64,000 bases of DNA from Qipengyuania nanhaisediminis (GTDB taxonomy: Bacteria; Pseudomonadota; Alphaproteobacteria; Sphingomonadales; Sphingomonadaceae): contig NZ_FOWZ01000004.1 in NCBI RefSeq assembly GCF_900115585.1, positions 124,001 through 188,000 of the forward strand, written 5' to 3'. Positions within the stretch are counted from its first letter, which is position 1. Each line of letters opens with the position of its first letter. Below the pieces are notes generated by a model, which searched no databases, was not told the origin of the DNA, and saw nothing but the letters and a program-made list of their open reading frames with translations. Of the stretch, positions 8,427 to 18,588 are shown one piece after another. Made by a program: the position numbers and the translations under genes.

Positions 8427-9988
8427 CGCACGGCGGGCAGGCTGAGCACGAGGCAGGCGCCTTCGACGCCGCCCGGGCGCATTTCGGCATGGAGCGTGCC
8501 ATCATGCGCCTCTGCGATGGTGCGCGCGATCGCGAGGCCGAGGCCGGAGTGGTTGCCGAAATCCTCGCCATCGGGGCGGTCGGAATGGAAGCGGTGGAAC
8601 ACTTTCTCGCGCTTTTCTTCCGGAATGCCGGGGCCGCAGTCCTCGACCGCGAGGTCGACGATTCCGTCGCGGCGGGAAAGGTGGACCGTGATCGGCGCAT
8701 CTTCCGGCGAGAAGGACACGGCATTGTCGAGCAAATTGTCGATCACCCTTTCGAGGCGCATCGCGACACCCATGACCGCATAGGATCCGCCGCCTGCATG
8801 GATTTCGACCTTGCGGCCCTCGTTCTCTCCGCGCTCTTCGCGGCTGGTGACGATATTGCGCACGAGCATGTCGAGATCGACGCGCTCGAATTCGGCGCGC
8901 GAGAGTTCCGCGTCGATCCGGCTGGCATCGGAAATCTCGGTCACCAGCCTGTCGATCCGGCGGACATCATGCGTCGCGATATCGAGTAGCTGGGCGCGCA
9001 ATTCGGGATCGTCCACCTTGGCGAGGCTCTCGGTGGCGCTGCGCAGGCTGGCGAGCGGGTTCTTGATTTCGTGCGCCACGTCGGCCGCGAAACTTTCCAC
9101 CGCGTCGATCCGGTGCCTGAGCGCGGCGGTCATATCCGAGATGGAGCGGGCGAGCATGCCGATCTCGTCGCGGCGTTCAGGCAGGCGGGGCACCTCCACT
9201 GCGCGATCACGGCCCTGGCGGACACGCACCGCAGCCTGCACGAGCTCGCGCAAGGGACGCACGATCGTCTGTGCGAGGAAGAACGACAGCAGGGTCGAAA
9301 CCAGCAGGAAGAGCAGCACGATCACCGCAACGGTACTGCGGGCGGCGCGTACACTCTCGGTGATGTCGACGGGATTGCGGGTTAGCAGCAAGGTATCGCC
9401 ATCCAGGCCGACGGGAGCGGCGGCATTGATGACGTGGGTGCCGTCCGGCGCATCGCGCAGGACGATTTGCGTCAGGCTTTCCTCACGCGCGCGGACCAGT
9501 TCGGGCCAGGCCGACGCTTCGTCGCTTTCCGGGTCGACATAGTCGGGCAGGGCGGGCGCGCCGACGATCCGGTCGAACCACCGGTCCATCCGGTACGCGA
9601 TATCCCTTTGATCGACCTCGGCCGGTTCAGGGAGGTCGAAGCTAGGAGGTGCCAGCTTGAAGCTGTCCGATTCCAGCTCTCCCCCCGGGCCATAGACCCT
9701 GAGGCGCAGGCGCTGTTCCTTGCCGATCTGGATCAGCAAGGCTTCCTGGCGCTGGACCGTGGCACCGGCAAGCGCTTCTGCGGTGATCTGCGCTTCGACC
9801 AGCGCCAGCTTGAACCGCTCGTCCAGCAATTGCTTGCGATAGCTGTCGAGATAGAGGACGCCGCCGCCAAGAAGCACCAGCGGCAGGACGTTCACGAACA
9901 GGATGCGGCTGGTAAGCGAAAGGCGGCGCGACCAGCGCAGTTTCTCAAGTCGTGGATCGCCCTTGAGGACGCTGCCCTTCTCAGCCAT
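8423..9988 (-). CDS. chvG: Sensor histidine kinase ChvG
   Basis: Membrane kinase of the ChvG/ChvI (ExoS) acid- and envelope-stress system. The 521 residues have a first membrane helix near residues 27-45, a periplasmic sensor to about residue 245, a second helix, a HAMP linker, the phospho-acceptor [14 protein letters not shown], and the ATP-binding motifs [19 protein letters not shown] and [10 protein letters not shown]. The frame is open further upstream to 10129, but that part is in the regulator gene; the ATG at 9986-9988 ([11 protein letters not shown]) gives an 8-base overlap with chvI and the standard N-terminus. Confidence 0.94.
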   Translation of the reverse strand: MAEKGSVLKGDPRLEKLRWSRRLSLTSRILFVNVLPLVLLGGGVLYLDSYRKQLLDERFKLALVEAQITAEALAGATVQRQEALLIQIGKEQRLRLRVYGPGGELESDSFKLAPPSFDLPEPAEVDQRDIAYRMDRWFDRIVGAPALPDYVDPESDEASAWPELVRAREESLTQIVLRDAPDGTHVINAAAPVGLDGDTLLLTRNPVDITESVRAARSTVAVIVLLFLLVSTLLSFFLAQTIVRPLRELVQAAVRVRQGRDRAVEVPRLPERRDEIGMLARSISDMTAALRHRIDAVESFAADVAHEIKNPLASLRSATESLAKVDDPELRAQLLDIATHDVRRIDRLVTEISDASRIDAELSRAEFERVDLDMLVRNIVTSREERGENEGRKVEIHAGGGSYAVMGVAMRLERVIDNLLDNAVSFSPEDAPITVHLSRRDGIVDLAVEDCGPGIPEEKREKVFHRFHSDRPDGEDFGNHSGLGLAIARTIAEAHDGTLHAEMRPGGVEGACLVLSLPAVR

Positions 9989-10745
9989 CGCTGAAGCTGT
10001 AGCCCGCGCCATAAAGCGTTTCGATCGAGGAGAAATCATTGTCCACGCTGCGGAACTTGCGCCGCATGCGCTTGATATGGCTGTCCACGGTACGATCGTC
10101 GACATAGGTGTCGTCGGGATAGGCGGCATCCATCAGCTGGTTGCGGCTCTTGATGACGCCCGGATGCAGCGCGAGTGCTTCCAGCAGCAGGAACTCCGTC
10201 ACGGTCAGCGACACCGGCTTGCCGTCCCAGGTGACATGGTGGCGGGCCGGATCCATGCGCAGGCGGCCACGCTCGATGATCTCGGCGGCTTTTTCCCCGA
10301 CTTCGAGCGGCAGGGGGCGCCGTGCGTCCGAGCGCCGCAGGATCGCGCGGATGCGCGCCAGCAGCAGGCGGAGCGAGAAGGGTTTGGCGATATAATCGTC
10401 CGCACCCATCTGGAAGCCGGCTTCCTCGTCCTGCTCGTCGTCCTTGCTGGTCAGGAAAATGACGGGGAGGGCGGAATTTTCGCGCAGGCGGCGCAGCAAT
10501 TCCATCCCGTCCATCTTGGGCATCTTGATGTCGAAAATCGCGAGGTCCGGCGGATTGTCGAGCAGCGCCGTCAGCGCGGCTTCCCCGTCGGAATAGACGC
10601 GCGTGGCAAAACCTTCTGCCTGCAGCGCGATAGAAACTGTTGTCAGGATGTTGCGATCGTCATCGACCAGCGCAATGGTCGTGCGGTCGTCCGCCTGAGG
10701 TGTGGCGCCCTGCGGGGCGGTGGCCTGTTCGCCTTGGTTTTCCAT
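9981..10745 (-). CDS. chvI: Response regulator ChvI
   Basis: OmpR-family regulator paired with ChvG. The 254 residues hold a receiver domain (acidic pocket LVDDD, phospho-aspartate in [10 protein letters not shown], switch LTSKD, lysine in IAKPFS) and a winged-helix DNA-binding domain ending in [14 protein letters not shown] and LYGAGYSF. The start is set at the ATG at 10743-10745 (MENQGEQAT), because the longer frame to 10808 has no ribosome site and the extra residues are atypical. It has a glutamine-rich linker before the receiver. It leads the minus-strand run and diverges from pckA, the order also known in rhizobia. Confidence 0.94.
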   Translation of the reverse strand: MENQGEQATAPQGATPQADDRTTIALVDDDRNILTTVSIALQAEGFATRVYSDGEAALTALLDNPPDLAIFDIKMPKMDGMELLRRLRENSALPVIFLTSKDDEQDEEAGFQMGADDYIAKPFSLRLLLARIRAILRRSDARRPLPLEVGEKAAEIIERGRLRMDPARHHVTWDGKPVSLTVTEFLLLEALALHPGVIKSRNQLMDAAYPDDTYVDDRTVDSHIKRMRRKFRSVDNDFSSIETLYGAGYSFSDG

Positions 10746-10825
10746 GGTTTGTGTCGGGTAACGCTTTTCCTTGCGCAAGACAACGCACGCCGCACACGTT
10801 CTGGGCATTCCTGGCCGATGGTCGT

Positions 10826-10854
10826 TTGACGTTGCGGCAGGGCGGGACTAAAGG
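10826..10854 (+). promoter_or_regulatory. Candidate sigma-70 promoter of pckA
   Basis: TTGACG, a 17-base gap, then TAAAGG, placed 75 bases before the preferred pckA start in the chvI-pckA divergent region. The -35 element is strong and the -10 element weak. The call rests on these hexamers only. Confidence 0.35.
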
Positions 10855-10928
10855 ATCGGTAAGGGCGGCGCATTCGTATGCGCCAGCGATTCCCGGACAC
10901 ATTCCGCTCACCAGCGCTGGAGATTTCA

Positions 10929-12518
10929 GTGACCTTTCCGCTTTCCACCTCGCTTGCCTCGCAGGGCTTCGAGATCGATGCGACGATCCATCCCAATCTC
11001 ACTTCCGAAGAACTGACCGCAGCCGCGCTCGAGCGAAGCGAAGGCCGCCGCGCCAAGCATGGCCCGCTGGTCGTCCAGACCGGCAAGCACACCGGCCGCA
11101 GCGCGAAGGACAAGTTCATCGTCCGCAACGTCGAAACCGAAGACACGGTGTGGTGGGACAACAACGCCTCGATGAAGCCAGAACATTTCGCGGCCCTGAA
11201 ACAGGACTTCATGGCGGCGCTGGCCGACAAGGAAGAGCTGTTCGTGGCCGACTTGTTCGGCGGTTCGCAGCCGGAATACCGCGTCAACGTGCGCGTCATC
11301 AACGAGCTCGCCTGGCACAACCAGTTCATCCGCACCCTCCTCGTGCGCCCGACCGAAGCCGAACTCGAAGGTTTCGTCCCCGAATACACCATCGTGGACC
11401 TGCCCAGCTTCAAGGCCGATCCGGACCGCCACGGAACCCGCAGCGAGACCGTGATCGCCGTGAACCTCGAAGAAAAGCTGATCCTGATCGGCGGCACCAA
11501 ATATGCCGGCGAAATGAAGAAGAGCGTCTTCGGCATCCTCAACTACCTGCTGCCGCCCAAGGGCGTGATGCCGATGCACTGCTCGGCCAACATCGGCCCC
11601 GACGGCAAGAGCGCGGTGTTCTTCGGCCTGTCCGGCACCGGCAAGACTACGCTGTCGGCCGACGCCAGCCGCACGCTGATCGGCGATGACGAGCATGGCT
11701 GGTCGGACACGGCGGTCTTCAATTTCGAAGGCGGCTGCTACGCCAAGATGATCCGCCTCAACCCCGAAGCGGAACCCGAAATCTACGCCACCACTCGCAT
11801 GGAGGGCACCGTCCTCGAAAACGTGGTGATGGACGATAATGGCGAAATCGATCTCGACGACAACACACTCGCCGAAAACACCCGCGGCGCCTATCCGCTG
11901 TCGTCGATCCCGAACACGTCGGACGACAACATGGGCCCGCCGCCCAGCAATGTGATCATGCTGACGGCCGATGCCTTCGGCGTCCTGCCTCCTATCGCGC
12001 GCCTCACGCCCGACCAGGCGATGTATCACTTCCTGTCGGGCTACACCGCGAAGGTCGCCGGTACCGAAATCGGCGTGACCGAACCCGAAGCAACCTTCTC
12101 GACCTGCTTCGGTGCGCCCTTCATGCCCCGTCATCCGAGCGTTTACGGGAACCTGCTCAAGAAGCGCATCGCCGAAGGCGGCGCGCAGTGCTGGCTGGTC
12201 AACACCGGCTGGACTGGCGGCAAGTACGGCACCGGCAACCGCATGCCCATCAAGGCGACCCGCGCGCTGCTCAATGCCGCGCTCGACGGCAGCCTCAACG
12301 AAGCGGAATTCCGCAAGGACCCGAACTTCGGCTTCGAAGTGCCGATCGCGGTCCCGGGCGTCGACAGCCAGATCCTCGACCCGCGTTCCACCTGGGACGA
12401 CAAGGACGAATACGACCGCACCGCCACCAAGCTGGTGCAGCTGTTCGTGGACAATTTCGAACCCTTCGCAGCCCATGTCGACCAGGGCGTGCGCGATGCG
12501 GCACCTGCTGCCGCCTGA
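10929..12518 (+). CDS. pckA: Phosphoenolpyruvate carboxykinase (ATP)
   Basis: Converts oxaloacetate and ATP to phosphoenolpyruvate, the entry step of gluconeogenesis. The protein carries [15 protein letters not shown], the kinase loop [13 protein letters not shown], the metal-site GDDEHGW, GTRSETV and [11 protein letters not shown]. An ATG start at 10878 is possible, but only the GTG at 10929 has a ribosome site (GGAG about 7 bases before), giving 529 residues, close to the family's 520-540. Divergence from the ChvI/ChvG-HprK-PTS run suggests control by carbon and pH status. A strong terminator follows. Confidence 0.96.
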   Translation: MTFPLSTSLASQGFEIDATIHPNLTSEELTAAALERSEGRRAKHGPLVVQTGKHTGRSAKDKFIVRNVETEDTVWWDNNASMKPEHFAALKQDFMAALADKEELFVADLFGGSQPEYRVNVRVINELAWHNQFIRTLLVRPTEAELEGFVPEYTIVDLPSFKADPDRHGTRSETVIAVNLEEKLILIGGTKYAGEMKKSVFGILNYLLPPKGVMPMHCSANIGPDGKSAVFFGLSGTGKTTLSADASRTLIGDDEHGWSDTAVFNFEGGCYAKMIRLNPEAEPEIYATTRMEGTVLENVVMDDNGEIDLDDNTLAENTRGAYPLSSIPNTSDDNMGPPPSNVIMLTADAFGVLPPIARLTPDQAMYHFLSGYTAKVAGTEIGVTEPEATFSTCFGAPFMPRHPSVYGNLLKKRIAEGGAQCWLVNTGWTGGKYGTGNRMPIKATRALLNAALDGSLNEAEFRKDPNFGFEVPIAVPGVDSQILDPRSTWDDKDEYDRTATKLVQLFVDNFEPFAAHVDQGVRDAAPAAA

Positions 12519-12543
12519 CGGTTCCAACAGTTGGAGAGGAGAG

Positions 12544-12579
12544 CCCCCGGGCCGCGATCAAACGCGACCCGGGGGTTTT
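12544..12579 (+). terminator. Rho-independent terminator of pckA
   Basis: A 13-bp arm pair with one mismatch (CCCCCGGGCCGCG against CGCGACCCGGGGG), a 6-base loop, then TTTT. It lies 25 bases after the pckA stop and 15 bases before the convergent peptidase gene's stop. Confidence 0.85.
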
Positions 12580-12594
12580 CGATTCAGGCGCTCC

Positions 12595-14139
12595 TCAGTC
12601 CTCGCCATCGTCGGCGTCGATTTCCGGTATATCGACCACGACAATTGACGGTCGCCAGGATTCACCCTCGGTCGCGTTCTCGAGCTGGCTGAGATAGAGC
12701 TTGGCGCGCTTGGCAAGGCCGCCGCCATGCGGGTCGGCTGATAGCGGGCCGAGCGTATCCCTGGCGATGGCAATCTTGCCCTCCGCCGCCTGCATCATGG
12801 CGACGTTCATTCCCAGGCCCTTGTCGAAGGGCGCGAGCTGATATGCCCATTCGAGAGCATGACGCGCGCTTTCGCTCGGCATTTCACCGCGATCGAGGAA
12901 GCTGCGGTAGAAATAGATCAGCGGCAGCGGATGGTCGTTTTCCAGCGCGTTGAGCTGGCTGAACGGAGCCATCGCGGCCTCGAAGGCGGCATTTTTGTCA
13001 TCGGCATCTTCCGCCTTGCGGAACAGCGCATAGCCCTTCTGGACATAGGCATTCTTGCGCGACGGATCGAGCGCGATCGCGGCATCGGCAGCCTTGATCG
13101 CGGCATCGTCGTTTCCGGCATCGTATTCCGCTTCGGCCAGCGCTGTCAGGACTCCGGCATCGCCAGGGTATTTGGCAGCGATCTTGCGCGCATCCTCGAC
13201 CACCTCGCCAGCAGTTTCCTCATCGACCCCGCGCTGCGATCGCATCCGGACGACCATCATTTCCGCTTCGCCCTTCGGTAGCGGCCGGATCGTGACGGGG
13301 CCGAAAGGTATCATTTCCGGCTTGAGCACGTAATTCATCATCCGCCTTTGCTCGAGATAGGCGTCGAGCTCGCGGTCGAGCGCATCCAGATCGCCAAAGA
13401 CTTCGCGCCCGGCTTCGATCGACGGCGTACCCTGGGCCACCTTGAGCCAGTATTGCCCAAGCTGGCCGCGCCGTTCCTCGCTGAACGTCAGCATATGGTA
13501 CAGTGCCCAGCTGCGACCGTAGAACGCATCGTAGCGCCCGCTGCGGCTGCTTTCGTAGAGCTCGTGATCGAGCAGTTGTTCAACGGACACGCCGTCGGCA
13601 AAAGCCAGTTCCATCCCGCGATGCTGGGCAGGACGCCCGATCTGGATGGTGCCATCGCCATTGAAGCTGGCGGCAGCGAAAAATTCCGCGGCGCCTTCGC
13701 TCATCCAGCGCGGCATCTCGTAGCGCGTGGTCGAAATCAGGAAATGGTGCGCATACTCGTGCAGCAGGACCGTGGTTGAAAAGCTCGGGTAGCCCTTCTT
13801 GTTGCGGATGTCCTGGACGAAGGCGCGCGATGCACCCGCACGCGGCAGGTAAAACCCGGCGAGCGTCTTGTCCTTGGTCCCGGCAAGTTCGCGAATGTCC
13901 CGCTGGTTGCCCGCCACGAAGATAACGACGCGGTTGGACGGGCTTGGCGCGTCCAGTTTCTGGTTGAGGATATACGCCATCGCCGAATGATAGCGTTCGA
14001 GGTTTTCGGCGAACCGGCGAATGTCCTTTTCGCTGTCATCTGCATAGATGACGAAATGCTCGCTCGATGCTTCATACCAATCCGCGCGCGCAGGCGAGGC
14101 AAGCGCAAAAAGCGCCAGAATTGCGACCCAATACTTCAT
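12595..14139 (-). CDS. Secreted HExxH peptidase-like protein with TPR region
   Basis: A 514-residue exported protein. The signal peptide MKYWVAILALFALASPARA is followed by a domain with LLHEYAHHFL (HExxH zinc motif, about residues 127-131) and RWMSEGAAEFFAA, whose glutamate would be the third ligand of a gluzincin. The second half is helical, with repeats of the TPR kind (AALDPSRKNAYVQKGYALFRK-like units) and ends acidic. This matches the general layout of DUF1570-type putative peptidases. GGAGGGA before the ATG supports the start, and a TATATA-rich stretch lies at 14165-14175. Protease activity is inferred, not shown. Confidence 0.75.
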   Translation of the reverse strand: MKYWVAILALFALASPARADWYEASSEHFVIYADDSEKDIRRFAENLERYHSAMAYILNQKLDAPSPSNRVVIFVAGNQRDIRELAGTKDKTLAGFYLPRAGASRAFVQDIRNKKGYPSFSTTVLLHEYAHHFLISTTRYEMPRWMSEGAAEFFAAASFNGDGTIQIGRPAQHRGMELAFADGVSVEQLLDHELYESSRSGRYDAFYGRSWALYHMLTFSEERRGQLGQYWLKVAQGTPSIEAGREVFGDLDALDRELDAYLEQRRMMNYVLKPEMIPFGPVTIRPLPKGEAEMMVVRMRSQRGVDEETAGEVVEDARKIAAKYPGDAGVLTALAEAEYDAGNDDAAIKAADAAIALDPSRKNAYVQKGYALFRKAEDADDKNAAFEAAMAPFSQLNALENDHPLPLIYFYRSFLDRGEMPSESARHALEWAYQLAPFDKGLGMNVAMMQAAEGKIAIARDTLGPLSADPHGGGLAKRAKLYLSQLENATEGESWRPSIVVVDIPEIDADDGED

Positions 14140-14321
14140 TCAGTCCCTCCAGTTGGGACCGAGACTAGTATATATACTTTTGAAGGCAACATCCCTGCCG
14201 AATTTTCTCCGACATTCTCAATGGCGGTTTCATGGCGGGTGGCGTCTGATTTCAATCGCGGACTATGAATAGCAAACCCGACGACGTCCAGCAGGGCTGC
14301 CGACTAGCCGCGCGTTGATGC

Positions 14322-15953
14322 CTAACCGGCTGGCTGTTTCCTCGACAGGGCGTCGATGTAGTTCCAGATCCGGCTGACCACGACCGAACCTTCGCCGACG
14401 GCGCTGGCGACCCGTTTGACGGACCCGGCGCGCACATCGCCGACAGCGAATATACCGTCCGCGCTGGTTTCGTAAGGATAGCTGCGTCCGGCATCGCTGC
14501 CTGTCACGACGAACCCGCGCTCATCGGTTTGCGCGAGGTCGGACAGCCACTGCGTATTGGGCGCGGCGCCAATCATGATGAACAGCGCCCTGGTATCGAT
14601 GTGCTCGTCGCCATCGGGTCCGGATAGGGTGACGCCTTCGAGGTGATCGTCGCCGTGCAGCGCGCTTGCCTCGGTGCGGTAATGGATCGTGATTGACGGG
14701 TCGGCGACGAGCCTGTCGGTCAGATATTTCGACATGCTTTCGGCAAGGCTGTCGCCGCGCACGACGATATGGACGTGGCGGGCATTGCGGCTGAGGAACA
14801 TGGCTGCCTGCCCCGCCGAATTGCCGCCGCCAATGACGACCGCTTCGGTATTCTTGCAAAAGCGGGCTTCCATCTCGGTCGCGGCATAGAAAATGCCCTT
14901 GCTCTCGAATTCGGCCAGCCGGTCGAGGGGGAGGCGCCGATACTGCACGCCGGTCGCGACAAGTACGGTCTTCGCGCAGACCTGGTCGCCATCGTCGAGA
15001 TCGGCGCAAAACGTGCCGTCTTCGCGCCGGACCAGCCCGCATGTCTTGCGCGGCATCGCAAAGCGCGTGCCGAACTTCATCGCCTGGATCTGTCCGCGAT
15101 AGACCAGGTCGGCGCCGCTGATGCCGGTCGGGAAACCCATGTAATTCTCGATCCGGCTGCTGGTACCCGCCTGTCCGCCGATGGCGGTGTCCTCGACCAC
15201 GAGAGCCTTCAAGCCCTCGCTCCCGGCATAGACTGCCGCAGCAACCCCGGCCGGCCCTGCGCCGACGATCAGCAGGTCGTAAACCGTCTCGCGGCAGACA
15301 TCGAGATCGAGCCCGAGATACTGCGCCATCTTGCGCGGGCTGGGATCGTCGATCACGCGGTCCTGGCCAAGGATCACCGCCGGGCGATGTTCGACCAAGC
15401 GGCACGCCTCGAGCGCCTCGTCGTCATCACCGTCGAGATCGAGGCTCTGGAAAGGCACGCGGTTGCGGCTGAGAAAACGTTCGACCGATTGCACGGCTGC
15501 ATCCTGGTCGGCACCGATGAGCTTGATCGCGCTGTTATTGCCTTCGAACTGCTTGCGCCTGCGGGCGGAAAACACGCGCAGCACATGGTCCGACAATTCC
15601 GGGATGCGCGACATGAGGTCCAGCATGTCTTCGCGCGGGACCTCGAGCGTGCGCGTGTCCTTCGCGGCCCGCATCGGCAGCGTGTGCGACCCCGCATTGA
15701 GGAAGGCGATCTCCCCCATGAATTGCGTGGACCCAAGCGAGCTGTCCATCAGCCGCTCTCCGGAAAACGGATCGACGACCTCGATTTCCCCGTCGAGAAC
15801 GTAGACGAAACGGTCCATGGTCTCGCCCGCTTCGGCCACCATCGCGCCCTTGTCGTAAGTCCGCTCGGTCCCGAGTTCGCGCAGGCAAGCGACGTGTTCG
15901 TCGGCCAGTGGAACGCGCGGCATCGTCTCCAGATTTTCGCCGATCTGTTCCAT
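14322..15953 (-). CDS. cNMP-binding domain fused to thioredoxin-reductase-like flavoprotein
   Basis: A 543-residue cytoplasmic fusion. Residues 1-135 are a cyclic-nucleotide-binding domain (FVYVLDGEIEVVDPFSGER, FMGEIAFLNAG). Residues about 140-220 resemble a thioredoxin fold without its cysteine pair (IKLIGADQDAAVQSVERFL). Residues 225-540 are a two-Rossmann flavoprotein: GAGPAGVAAAVYAGSEGL for FAD, VVIGGGNSAGQAAMFLS for NAD(P)H and FAVGDVRAGSVKRVASAVG. Where thioredoxin reductases have CxxC, this protein reads YAATEMEAR (356-364), so it cannot reduce thioredoxin in the usual way. It starts 23 bases after the DUF885 gene on the same strand, with GGAAGG before the ATG. Confidence 0.85.
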   Translation of the reverse strand: MEQIGENLETMPRVPLADEHVACLRELGTERTYDKGAMVAEAGETMDRFVYVLDGEIEVVDPFSGERLMDSSLGSTQFMGEIAFLNAGSHTLPMRAAKDTRTLEVPREDMLDLMSRIPELSDHVLRVFSARRRKQFEGNNSAIKLIGADQDAAVQSVERFLSRNRVPFQSLDLDGDDDEALEACRLVEHRPAVILGQDRVIDDPSPRKMAQYLGLDLDVCRETVYDLLIVGAGPAGVAAAVYAGSEGLKALVVEDTAIGGQAGTSSRIENYMGFPTGISGADLVYRGQIQAMKFGTRFAMPRKTCGLVRREDGTFCADLDDGDQVCAKTVLVATGVQYRRLPLDRLAEFESKGIFYAATEMEARFCKNTEAVVIGGGNSAGQAAMFLSRNARHVHIVVRGDSLAESMSKYLTDRLVADPSITIHYRTEASALHGDDHLEGVTLSGPDGDEHIDTRALFIMIGAAPNTQWLSDLAQTDERGFVVTGSDAGRSYPYETSADGIFAVGDVRAGSVKRVASAVGEGSVVVSRIWNYIDALSRKQPAG

Positions 15954-15976
15954 CAGGCCTTCCGTTCAACTCCGCC

Positions 15977-17830
15977 CTAGGCGGAGGCGGACGCGATATA
16001 GCGCTCCACATTCCGCTCCAGCACATCCATCGGCACATTGCCGCCAAGGACCACTGCATCGTTGAACGCCTTGAAATCGTATCGGCTCCCGAGTTCACGC
16101 TCTGCGCGCGAACGCTGGTCGACGATGCGGCTGTGGCCGAGCTTGTATCCGGTCGCCTGCCCCGGCCAGCTGCAATAGCGGTCGACTTCGCTCTCCACTT
16201 CGCCGCGCTTGCTACCGTTGCGTTCGACGAAGAACTGGACGGCGCGCTCGCGGCTCCAGCCCTTGGCGTGAAGGCCGGTGTCGACCACCATGCGGCACGC
16301 GCGGAAGGCGAGGCTTTGGAGGTATCCGAGGCGGCCGACCGTGAATTCGTCGTATGCGCCCAGTTCATCGGCCAGCTGTTCGCCATAGAGCGCCCAGCCT
16401 TCGCTGAACGGGTTGAAGGCGAGGATCGAGCGGATGAGCGGCAGGCGATTGGAGTATTCACCCTCCCAGACGTGACCTGGGATCGTTTCGTGATAGGTGA
16501 GGTCGGCGAGATCGTATTTGCGGTGCAGATCGGTGTCTCGCAGATTGATCCAGAAGCGCCCCGGGATGGAGCCGTCCTTGCTGCCCGCGCCGCCGTAGGC
16601 GCCCGGCGCGCCAACTTCTTCGGCCGGCGGGATGCGCTTCACTTCCATATTCGGGTCGACCAGCGTGTTGAAGGCACGCGGCATCTGGGCCTTGATCCAG
16701 TTCACCCGGTCCCAGATGAACTCCATGATCTCTTCGCGGCCCGGATCGCCTTCTGCGAACTTGTAGCGCGGATCGTTACCGAGCTCCTGCATCCGTTCGC
16801 CCACCGAACCGCTGGTGTAGCCGATATCGCGCAGGATCGGGTCCATGCGCGCATGCAGCGCGTCGAGTTCTTCGAGGCCCTGGTTGTGCACCTCGTCGGG
16901 GGTGAGCGTCGTGGTCGTGCTCGAACGCAGGGCCCAGGTGTAAAATTCCTCGCCGCGGGGGCGGGCGGAAATGCCCGGCGCATCGCTGGCGACGGCGCGT
17001 TCGGCGCGCAGTTCGGCAAGCTGGCGTTGGAGCGCCTCTGCAATCGGACCGGTTTCCAGCGTCAGGGCGCGGTTGGCGTGGCTTTCGGGCATGCCCTTGG
17101 CGTTGAGCTTGGCGCGCAGATCGTCTGCGAAAAGCTCGCCCTTGCCGGCGCTGGCGATGGTCTGTTCCATCTGGCCGATCGCCTTGTCGAGCAGGAAGGC
17201 GGGCGGAACGACGCCCATGCCGCGCGCCGCACGGATGCGGGCAAGTTCGCCGTCGAATACCGACGGCATCTGCTCCATGCGTTCGATATAGGCGTCGGCA
17301 TCGTCGCCGTTTTCGACATTGTGGCTCGACTGCATGAAGCGCGGAAGGGCGAGATATTCGCCCACGTTCTGGATCACGACATAGGGCGCGGTCCGCCAGT
17401 TGCCGACGGGCGTGTCGCCATAGGGCAGGGCAAAGCCGTCTAGCGCGAGTTCGTAGGCGCTTTCGACGACTTCGAGATTGGTCAGGTTCTCGCTGCCCAG
17501 GCCTTCGCGCGGGAAGGCGCGGACGCGCTCGAGGTCCTGCCTCAGCGTATCTGCATAAGCCTCCTGGCCCGCAGGCGACTGGTCCTCCAGCTTGCCGCGA
17601 AGATGCGCGTACTGGCCGGTATCGACGCCAAGTCCAGTGGCGCGTTCCGGCTCGTGGGCGAGGAGGTTGTAGCCGACGACTTCAAGGAGTCGTTCGGCGC
17701 CGATGGCTTGGGCCGTCGCAATGCCTTCGGGGCGGGGGATGGCGGCGCATCCGCCAAGGGTGAGAGCGCTGGTCGCGCCAAGTCCTGCGATGAACTGGCG
17801 GCGGGTGGTTTCAAAGGTTTGGGTTGTCAT
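15977..17830 (-). CDS. DUF885 family exported protein, possible peptidase
   Basis: A 617-residue member of the DUF885 family. The N-terminus has a twin-arginine-like motif (TRRQFIAGLGATSAL) followed by GGCAA, so it may be a Tat-exported lipoprotein. The core carries YHETIPGHVWEGE, the HExxxH-like motif typical of DUF885, and further NPFSEGWALYGEQLADELG, whose glutamates probably complete a metal site. The C-terminal RYCSWPGQATGYKLG is also a family mark. The function of DUF885 proteins is generally given as a putative metallopeptidase; that is inference. No clear ribosome site is seen before the ATG. Confidence 0.85.
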   Translation of the reverse strand: MTTQTFETTRRQFIAGLGATSALTLGGCAAIPRPEGIATAQAIGAERLLEVVGYNLLAHEPERATGLGVDTGQYAHLRGKLEDQSPAGQEAYADTLRQDLERVRAFPREGLGSENLTNLEVVESAYELALDGFALPYGDTPVGNWRTAPYVVIQNVGEYLALPRFMQSSHNVENGDDADAYIERMEQMPSVFDGELARIRAARGMGVVPPAFLLDKAIGQMEQTIASAGKGELFADDLRAKLNAKGMPESHANRALTLETGPIAEALQRQLAELRAERAVASDAPGISARPRGEEFYTWALRSSTTTTLTPDEVHNQGLEELDALHARMDPILRDIGYTSGSVGERMQELGNDPRYKFAEGDPGREEIMEFIWDRVNWIKAQMPRAFNTLVDPNMEVKRIPPAEEVGAPGAYGGAGSKDGSIPGRFWINLRDTDLHRKYDLADLTYHETIPGHVWEGEYSNRLPLIRSILAFNPFSEGWALYGEQLADELGAYDEFTVGRLGYLQSLAFRACRMVVDTGLHAKGWSRERAVQFFVERNGSKRGEVESEVDRYCSWPGQATGYKLGHSRIVDQRSRAERELGSRYDFKAFNDAVVLGGNVPMDVLERNVERYIASASA

Positions 17831-17868
17831 GCGCGGCGGTTTGGGGCCGCCGCGCTCACCTTGTCAAA

Positions 17869-18240
17869 TCAATCGAGAAATTCGGGCGGGACGCGGCCAC
17901 CATTGGCCGACAATTCCTGCATCGTGCGGCGGTGCAGCCAGATGTTGTCATCCGCCGTGCCGCTGTAATCTTCGCGGCCGAGTTCCTGTGCGAGCGCCTT
18001 GCGGTTCTCGTAACTGGAATCGACGTTGATCAGCTTCATCAGGTCGACGATGCTGGTCCGCCAGTTGAGGCGATCGGCACCGGGCATGGAATCGAGGCTG
18101 TTCTCGACATTGACGATGGGCACGGTCTGGTCGCGGGGAGCGGTGGCGGGGGCATTGACGGGCGTGGATGCGGGCGGGGCTTCCTGCGCCTTGGCATCCT
18201 TGCCGAAAATCGCATCCTTGATCTTGCTGAAAATACCCAT
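17869..18240 (-). CDS. DUF3597 domain protein
   Basis: A 123-residue protein starting MGIFSKIKDAIFGKDAK, a short amphipathic N-terminus, then a proline/alanine-rich linker (residues 20-37) and a compact C-terminal domain (DSMPGADRLNWRTSIVDLMKLI, SSYENRKALAQELG) that matches the DUF3597 family. AAGGGA sits before the ATG. Function is unknown; the family occurs in many Proteobacteria as a stand-alone small protein. Confidence 0.8.
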   Translation of the reverse strand: MGIFSKIKDAIFGKDAKAQEAPPASTPVNAPATAPRDQTVPIVNVENSLDSMPGADRLNWRTSIVDLMKLINVDSSYENRKALAQELGREDYSGTADDNIWLHRRTMQELSANGGRVPPEFLD

Positions 18241-18359
18241 CGTGAAATCCCTTTTTTATTATGTCGCAGCCGGTCTGACTGTGTAATTGCCAAACGGCAG
18301 ATACCCGCCGATGTTCCGCTGGCTGATCGCGGCCGACCCGGCGCAGTTACGAGGAAACC

Positions 18360-18569
18360 ATGCTCGACACCGTCCTATCGCTTACCGTCCTTGCTGCGGC
18401 CCTGCTGGTCTTCGGCGCGTGGATGCTGTGGAAGCGGACCGGCAATCTGAAAAACGCGGGCCTGATGGTGCTGCTGGCGATTATCGCCGTCGTCAACGTG
18501 ATGATCTGGACGGTGCCCACCGCAGACGGAGAAGCCCCGCTCGACAAGGTCGAACGGGGCTCTCGCTGA
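18360..18569 (+). CDS. Small membrane protein, unknown function
   Basis: A 69-residue protein with two hydrophobic helices (about residues 3-23 and 33-52) separated by KRTGNLKNAG, and a polar tail. GAGGAAACC precedes the ATG directly, so translation is well supported. The tail coding region doubles as a strong hairpin that may terminate the convergent tonB-like gene. I do not recognise a family. Confidence 0.65.
   Translation: MLDTVLSLTVLAAALLVFGAWMLWKRTGNLKNAGLMVLLAIIAVVNVMIWTVPTADGEAPLDKVERGSR
18533..18561 (-). terminator. Hairpin, possible terminator of the TonB-like gene
   Basis: Twelve paired bases with one mismatch and a 3-base loop (AGCCCCG-TCGAC arms). It lies 28 bases beyond the TonB-like stop when read on the minus strand, inside the last codons of the small membrane protein. 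The T-run is poor (TTCTCC), so termination is uncertain. Confidence 0.4.
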
Positions 18570-18588
18570 CGCTGACTGATCGGGAGGC

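Noticed and set aside
10926..12527. A 533-codon minus-strand frame opposite pckA
   Set aside because: It mirrors pckA exactly and has the skewed composition of an antisense frame in high-GC DNA.
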